From assembly GCA_025459425.1 (NCBI GenBank), contig JALOQF010000011.1, positions 1-43,520 of the forward strand: a stretch of 43,520 nucleotides of DNA. The letters run 5' to 3'. The position numbers and the translations under genes were made by a program. This document shows positions 38,962-43,520 of the stretch, one piece after another. The DNA is from Myxococcaceae bacterium. Its GTDB lineage: Bacteria > Myxococcota > Myxococcia > Myxococcales > Myxococcaceae. Below the pieces are notes generated by a model, which saw only the letters and a program-made list of their open reading frames with translations, was not told where the DNA came from and did no database searches. Numbering within the stretch: position 1 is the first letter of the stretch; each line of letters opens with the position of its first letter.

Positions 38962-40215
38962 GTGTCGCTCGTCGTGCATCACCTTTGTCATCACTGTGGA
39001 GCCGCGCGGGAAGGAACGGGCTCGGCCGGGTGGGTTCGGTGTCAGCACTGCGGCGCTCTCATCGGCTTCGACTTCCAGGCGTACCTGTCGTCGCCCCGCT
39101 ACGCGGCCTTCTTGCGCGAAGCGGCGTCGCCAGCGGTGCTGACGCGCTGGTCGACGTTCGAAGCGCACCGCGTCGCGGCGATCGGCCGTGCGAGCGCGGG
39201 CCTCGCTGACATGGAGGCTGCCGTCGAGGTCCTCTTCGAGCTGACGCCCGTGGTGGCTCCTGACGAAGTGGCGACCGACCCGGCGTACCGCGCGGCGTGG
39301 CGCCGGTTCCTCGCGTTCTTCATGCTGCAGCAGGCGATCGACCCGGTCTTGGCGACGCTCTCGGCCGAGCTCCAGCGCGACTTTTTGGCCTTCGACTACC
39401 GCTCGCCCCTGCCGCACCTCGAGCGCGCCGTGGTGAACCTCGAGCGCCAGTACGAGCGCCTGGCCGGGCTGTCGCCGCCCGACGATCCCGACGGGCTTCC
39501 CCGGCCGCTGCGAGCCCGGGTGGCGCTGTCGCAGTTCCTCTCAGCGTACCTGCACCTGCTGTCGGTCGACGACCAGCGCCTCGTGCTCGAGCGCCTCTAC
39601 GGGCGCGACGCCATCACCCAGCGTCATGAGGGGCAGGGGGCGCGCGACGTCCTCGGCCTGCACCTCGACTGGCACTGCCCGGCGTGCGGGCTGCACTCGC
39701 TCCAGGTCCGCATGGTGACCGAGTACACGTGCCCCGGCTGCATGTTCCGCAAGCCGGTGGCGTCGCAGGAGGCCGCCTTGCCAGCGCTCAGCCTCGACTG
39801 TGGCCGGTGCGGGGCGCCGATTCGGCTCGAGCGCGGCGAGCGCGAGCGCGCCTGCGCCCATTGCCAGGTGTGGGTGCGCCGGCTCGATCGGACCGGTGAC
39901 GTCGAGCGTGACTTCTCGAACGAGGTGAAGGCCCGGGTGGCGCAGCAGCACGGGTTGACGCTCGAGGTGCTGCCCCGCGACGGGCAGGCCGGGCTCCCCG
40001 TGACGCCGCAGACGCGCCGCTCGCTCCAGCTCGTGGGTTTGACGCGCGTCGCGGCCTGGTACGGCTCGATGGTGCCTGCGCGCCGGGTGCGGGCCTGCAT
40101 CGAAGCGACGCTCGGCCCCGTGACGGCGCGTGTGCTCGAGGAGCTCGAGGTGGCGGCCGTGGCCGAGGGGAACGAGCGCGCCGTGCCGGTGTTGCGCGAA
40201 GCGTGTCGCTCGTAG
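38962..40215 (+). CDS. Protein with three zinc-ribbon pairs, unknown function
   Basis: The product is 417 residues from GTG 38962. Ribbon 1 is at the N-terminus (CHHC at 9-12 and CQHC at 27-30), ribbon 2 near 239-260 (CPAC, CPGC) and ribbon 3 near 280-301 (CGRC, CAHC). Between ribbons 1 and 2 lies an all-helical domain of about 200 residues (YAAFLREAASPAVLTRW to LHLLSVDDQRLVLERLYG), and a helical C-terminal domain follows ribbon 3. No catalytic motif is visible. The layout suggests a cytoplasmic scaffold or nucleic-acid-associated protein of a myxobacterial family. It is transcribed alone. Confidence 0.7.
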   Translation: MSLVVHHLCHHCGAAREGTGSAGWVRCQHCGALIGFDFQAYLSSPRYAAFLREAASPAVLTRWSTFEAHRVAAIGRASAGLADMEAAVEVLFELTPVVAPDEVATDPAYRAAWRRFLAFFMLQQAIDPVLATLSAELQRDFLAFDYRSPLPHLERAVVNLERQYERLAGLSPPDDPDGLPRPLRARVALSQFLSAYLHLLSVDDQRLVLERLYGRDAITQRHEGQGARDVLGLHLDWHCPACGLHSLQVRMVTEYTCPGCMFRKPVASQEAALPALSLDCGRCGAPIRLERGERERACAHCQVWVRRLDRTGDVERDFSNEVKARVAQQHGLTLEVLPRDGQAGLPVTPQTRRSLQLVGLTRVAAWYGSMVPARRVRACIEATLGPVTARVLEELEVAAVAEGNERAVPVLREACRS

Positions 40216-40307
40216 CCGGGCGCGAGGCGAGAAACGCCGCGTCGGCTGGAGGGCGGTGAGGCCACGAGTCGTGGCATCGTGTGGGCGTCCACGAGCACGG
40301 AGGCCGA

Positions 40308-40706
40308 ATGCTGCTGGTATCGGAGCTCATGTCGAATGACGTCCTCACCATCACCGCCGATGCGCCGTTGCAGAAGGCCGAGGCCGAGATGCGGCTCGGG
40401 CGCATTCGTCATCTCCCGGTCGTCGATGGCAAGGGGCGGCTGAGCGGCCTGCTGTCGATCTCCGATCTGGCGAAGGCGCTCGCGAAGACGCCGGGAAAGC
40501 AGGTCGTCGACGTCATGTCGGTGCGCGTGGTGTCGGTGCGCGACGACGTGCCCGCGGCCGACGCGGCGCGACTCATGCGGCAGAAGAAGATCGGCAGCCT
40601 GCCGGTGCTCGATGCCCGGGGGCGGCTGGTCGGCCTGCTCACCGAGACCGACTTCCTCGAGGTGGCCGAGCGCGCGCTGGCGGGCAAGCCGCTGCGCCGC
40701 CCGTAG
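40308..40706 (+). CDS. CBS-domain pair protein
   Basis: The product is 132 residues, a bare Bateman module. ATG 40308 is preceded by GGAGG. The first CBS reads VSELMSNDVLTITADAPLQKAEAEM... IRHLPVVDGKGRLSGLLSISDL and the second VVDVMSVRVVSVRDDVPAADAARLM.. IGSLPVLDARGRLVGLLTETDFL. Such pairs bind adenine nucleotides and regulate partner proteins. No enzyme or transporter domain is fused, so the partner is unknown. Gaps of 92 and 156 bases on either side suggest an independent gene. Confidence 0.93.
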   Translation: MLLVSELMSNDVLTITADAPLQKAEAEMRLGRIRHLPVVDGKGRLSGLLSISDLAKALAKTPGKQVVDVMSVRVVSVRDDVPAADAARLMRQKKIGSLPVLDARGRLVGLLTETDFLEVAERALAGKPLRRP

Positions 40707-40862
40707 CTGGTGGGAGGGCGCTGGCGCGCGCGCACTGGAGACGGTCCTTCGGCCGCGAGCGACGTGTCGCCGACGGGCCTGGGTGATGGTTCGTGCGAAG
40801 GAAGCGCGGCGGGCGGAACGGAACGGTTCGGCGAGGGCGTCGGGCAGCGGTACGCTCGAAGC

Positions 40863-41915
40863 ATGACGACCGCCCTGCCTGCGTGCCCCTCGACCCTCGC
40901 TGACGCCGGGGGCGCTCCCCGCTACGGCACCTGGGAAGGTGGCCTCGACGTCGTTCGGTTCGCCGACCTGAAGGGCGCCTACGCGCCGGGGCCGATCGAG
41001 CAGGTGACGACGCACAAGAAGTGGTTCTACGGCTTCGTCGCGACGCCCCAGGTGGCCACCTTCTTCGCCGTCGTCGACGTGGCCTACGCGTCGAACGCCT
41101 TCGCGATGGCGGTCGACCTCTCGACCGACGAGGTGCTGTGCGACGCGAGCTTCATGGGGCCACCCCGGCCGCTCACGCGCGTGTCGGATCACCCGGGCCC
41201 GGGGCTCGACGTCCGCTTCGTTCACCCCGGCGGGCAGCTCTCGGCGCGCCGCCCCTTCGGCGACGAGCGGTACCACGTGCAGACGCGCATCGGGTTTCCC
41301 CGGCCCGTCGGTGGGCGCAGGCTCGAGGCGAGCTGGAGCCTGCTCGCCGCCGGTGCCGCGCCGCCGCTCACCGTCATCGCTCCCGTCGAGGGCGGCATCG
41401 TCAACGTCACCCAGAAGTGGGCGGCGCTCCTCGGCTTCGGCCAGCTGCGCGCGGGAGGCAAGACGTTCAGCCTCGACGGCGGCGTCGGTGGAATGGACTC
41501 GACCTTCGGCCTGCTTGCCCGGCGAACTGCATGGCGGTGGGCCTTCGTCTGTGGCCGGCTCGACGACGGAACGCCGCTCGGCATCAACCTCGTCGAGGGC
41601 TTCAACGAGGCGCGCGACGACGTGAACGAGAACGCCGTCTGGCTGGGCCGCCAGCTGGTTCCCGTCGGGCGCGCGCGCTTCACCTGGAGCAAGCACGATC
41701 TGCTCGATCGCTGGCACGTGCGCACCGTCGACGGTGCCCTCGAGCTCGAGTTCAGGCCCATCGCCGTGCACCGCGAGGCGCGCGACCTGGGCCTGGTGGT
41801 GAGCCGCTTCGCCCAGCCCGTCGGCCGGTGGAGCGGCGTCTTCCGCCACCAGGGCCGCGAGTACCGCCTCGAGGGCCTCCCCGGAGTCGCCGAGGACCAA
41901 GACGTCACCTGGTGA
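40863..41915 (+). CDS. DUF2804 family protein
   Basis: The product is 350 residues from ATG 40863. It is a beta-rich protein with the DUF2804 pattern: an early THKKWFYGFVATPQ, VDLSTDEVLCDASF, then a central YHVQTRIGFPRPVGG, the VTQKWAALLGFGQL block, GGVGGMDSTFGLLARRTAWRW, and near the end LVEGFNEARDD and VPVGRARFTW. The family has a lipocalin-like/DUF2804 beta-barrel fold and no proven function. No signal peptide is evident. It lies 65 bases before the FHA activator on the same strand, possibly one transcript. Confidence 0.8.
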   Translation: MTTALPACPSTLADAGGAPRYGTWEGGLDVVRFADLKGAYAPGPIEQVTTHKKWFYGFVATPQVATFFAVVDVAYASNAFAMAVDLSTDEVLCDASFMGPPRPLTRVSDHPGPGLDVRFVHPGGQLSARRPFGDERYHVQTRIGFPRPVGGRRLEASWSLLAAGAAPPLTVIAPVEGGIVNVTQKWAALLGFGQLRAGGKTFSLDGGVGGMDSTFGLLARRTAWRWAFVCGRLDDGTPLGINLVEGFNEARDDVNENAVWLGRQLVPVGRARFTWSKHDLLDRWHVRTVDGALELEFRPIAVHREARDLGLVVSRFAQPVGRWSGVFRHQGREYRLEGLPGVAEDQDVTW

Positions 41916-41980
41916 CGCGTCGACGTGATGTGCTGACGCCGAGGCCCCGCGCCAGCGTGGTTTCGGGGTACCGTTGGCGC

Positions 41981-43330
41981 ATGGCTCCGCTGGATCAGAT
42001 GACGGAAGTGCTCCACGCCGAGGTGGCGCGGTTTCCCCGCGCGAAGCTGGCGGTGGTGAAGGGCCCCGACAAGGGCGTCGAGGTGCTGCTCGAGGGGCAG
42101 ACGGTGGTGGTGGGCAGCGACGAGTCGTGCCAGCTCCGGCTGTCGGACCCCTCGGTCTCGCGGCGCCACGTCGAGCTGTCGGGTGGCCCGGGCGGCTACC
42201 GGCTCCGCGACCTGCGCAGCACCAACGGCGTCTTCATCGAAGGCGTGCAGGTGCTCGACGCCCGCCTGTCCGACAAGACGCGCTTCACCGTCGGCCGCAA
42301 CGAGCTGCGCTTCGAGCCCGAGCGCAGCGAGGTGCAGTGGCCACTCTCGGTGCACGAGCGCTTCGGCGAGGTGCTGGGGAAGAGCCTCGTCATGCGGCGG
42401 GTCTTCGCCCTGCTCGAGCGCGCCTCGGCGACCGAGAGCCCCATCGTCCTCGAGGGAGAAGCGGGCACCGGCAAGGAGGTGCTGGCGCGGGCCATTCACG
42501 AGCGCAGCCCGCGGCGCGAAGGGCCCTTCGTCGTCGTCGACCTCGGCGCCTCGAACGAGGCCCTCATGGAGTCCGATCTCTTCGGCCACGACGTCTCGTC
42601 GGCGCGCCCCGTGGCCAGGCCCGGCGCCATCGAAGAGGCCGAAGGGGGCACGCTGTACCTCGACGAGGTGACCGAGCTGCCCAACGCGCTCCAGGCGCGG
42701 CTGCTGCGCGCGCTCGAGACGAAGGAGTTCAAGCGGCCCGGGCAGGGCGGCGTCGCGAAGGTGGACGTGCGCGTGGTGGCCTCGACGCAGAAGGACCTCG
42801 ACGTCGAGGTGAAGGCAGGCCGCTTCCGCGAAGACCTCTCGTTCCGCCTCTCGGTGTTCCGCGTACGCGTGCCGCCGCTGCGCGAGCGCCCCGACGACAT
42901 TCCACAGCTCGTGCGGCACTTCGAGGCGAAGGCGCGGGCCGGAACGGCGCTGTCGGACGAGACGGTCGAGATGCTGACGCGCCATGACTGGCCGGGGAAC
43001 GTGCGTGAGCTGCGCAGCGTGCTCGAGCGCCTGGCCGCCTTCCCCGACCTCGGTGCCGGTGCCATCGCCCGCGCGCTGGGCAAGTCGCTGGACACGGGAG
43101 AAGAGAACAGCGGCGCGAAGCTGCGCAACGAGATGTCGCAGCAGCTCCTCTCGTTGCCGTACCACGAGGCGAAGGACCGGGTGCTCGAGAGCTTCGAGAA
43201 GACGTACCTGCTCGAGCACCTCAAGGCCGCCAACGGCGTGGTGACGCGCGCCGCCCAGCGGGCCGGGCTCCCCAGGCAGTCGGTGCACCGCATGCTGCGC
43301 CGGCTGGGCATCAACACCAGCGACGAGTGA
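41981..43330 (+). CDS. FHA-domain AAA+ activator lacking the sigma-54 contact loop
   Basis: The product is 449 residues. An N-terminal FHA domain (about 20-110) has VVVGSDESC, DPSVSRRHVEL and LRSTNGVFIEG, the phosphothreonine-binding residues. A bacterial enhancer-binding AAA+ domain follows with Walker A GEAGTGKE, Walker B GGTLYLDEV, REDLSFRL and WPGNVREL. Where the sigma-54 loop should read GAFTGA, between LFGH and RPG, it reads DVSSARPVA, shorter by two residues and with no match. The Fis-type HTH (VVTRAAQRAGLPRQSVHRML) is intact. It therefore keeps ATPase and DNA binding but probably cannot open sigma-54 promoters. Related GAFTGA-less proteins such as TyrR act with sigma-70. Its kinase partner is unknown. 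Confidence 0.94.
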   Translation: MAPLDQMTEVLHAEVARFPRAKLAVVKGPDKGVEVLLEGQTVVVGSDESCQLRLSDPSVSRRHVELSGGPGGYRLRDLRSTNGVFIEGVQVLDARLSDKTRFTVGRNELRFEPERSEVQWPLSVHERFGEVLGKSLVMRRVFALLERASATESPIVLEGEAGTGKEVLARAIHERSPRREGPFVVVDLGASNEALMESDLFGHDVSSARPVARPGAIEEAEGGTLYLDEVTELPNALQARLLRALETKEFKRPGQGGVAKVDVRVVASTQKDLDVEVKAGRFREDLSFRLSVFRVRVPPLRERPDDIPQLVRHFEAKARAGTALSDETVEMLTRHDWPGNVRELRSVLERLAAFPDLGAGAIARALGKSLDTGEENSGAKLRNEMSQQLLSLPYHEAKDRVLESFEKTYLLEHLKAANGVVTRAAQRAGLPRQSVHRMLRRLGINTSDE

Positions 43331-43411
43331 CGCGCTGGCGTCGAGGCGACTCCGGGCGCGCCCGTCATCGCGAGGGAGTCCCGTCTTCGTCGGTGCGAGG
43401 CGTGCGAGCCG

Positions 43412-43520
43412 TCAGCCAGGGAGGCGGGGGAACACCTCGCGGCCCGGCATGAAGACGGTGTCAGCCAACCGGTGCTCCCGGCCGTCGCGTCGGAGGCGAA
43501 GCGAGCGCTTCATCACGAAG
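43412..43520 (-). CDS. Partial gene of unknown function (C-terminal end only)
   Basis: A minus-strand frame enters from the right edge and stops at 43412. The visible residues include MKRSLRLRRDGREHRL and end with MPGREVFPRLPG. Codon third positions are GC-rich, which favours a real gene. There is too little to identify a family. It converges with the FHA activator across about 80 bases in which I see no clear terminator. Confidence 0.45.
   Translation of the reverse strand, partial: FVMKRSLRLRRDGREHRLADTVFMPGREVFPRLPG

Overview
The window is 43.5 kb of very GC-rich DNA, about 70 percent GC by eye, with near-saturated G/C third codon positions. It is densely coded and contains no RNA gene, insertion sequence, prophage or CRISPR array that I can see. 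The gene content points to a myxobacterium (Myxococcota, probably the Cystobacterineae/Myxococcaceae side). The reasons are a DUF2378/TIGR02265 protein, a family I know only from myxobacteria, two sigma-54-type activators (one with an FHA domain), a chemosensory cluster carrying a HEAT-repeat protein, an ECF42 sigma factor, and many lipoproteins.

Layout. 1-3.6 kb: an rRNA methyltransferase cut by the window edge, small membrane and unknown ORFs, and a XylR-type sigma-54 activator. 3.6-7.9 kb (minus): a three-gene exported module of two CxxCH lipoproteins and a Tat-exported DUF1501 protein. 8.1-11.9 kb (plus): a lipoprotein, then a YCII/DGPF protein with an ECF42 sigma factor, then a quinone oxidoreductase with a STAS-like protein. 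The same promoter-like motif precedes the last two units. 11.9-14.4 kb: an S46 dipeptidyl-peptidase with a DPP11-like specificity residue, convergent with a frameshifted coiled-coil gene. 14.5-15.6 kb: a trans-sulfuration enzyme behind an RNA hairpin.

15.7-28.9 kb is one long collinear run: a repeat-rich secreted protein, DUF2378, a MatB-like acyl-CoA synthetase, riboflavin genes (a RibB-degenerate-RibA fusion, then ribH), nusB, an orphan M17 N-domain, then cheY-cheA-cheW-cheW-HEAT-cheR. Many junctions overlap by four bases or lie within ten bases. A strong hairpin sits on the cheR stop codon. 29.0-33.7 kb: an AAA_28-type NTPase, a Cys-rich lipoprotein (minus), and a unit of serine hydrolase plus ABC-2 exporter. 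33.7-36.1 kb (minus): rnhA with an intrinsic terminator, a cysteine synthase and a LEA-2 lipoprotein. 36.1-43.5 kb: a PAS hybrid histidine kinase, a poly-Gln secreted protein, a three-zinc-ribbon protein, a CBS-pair protein, a DUF2804 protein, an FHA activator lacking the GAFTGA loop, and the edge of a further minus-strand gene.

The most useful new signals are the repeated ATGTCGA-N17-CGTCTT element that appears to tie the ECF42 sigma gene to the neighbouring oxidoreductase operon, the CxxCH/DUF1501 export module, the GAFTGA-less activator, and the receptor-less chemosensory cluster. None is proven by sequence alone.
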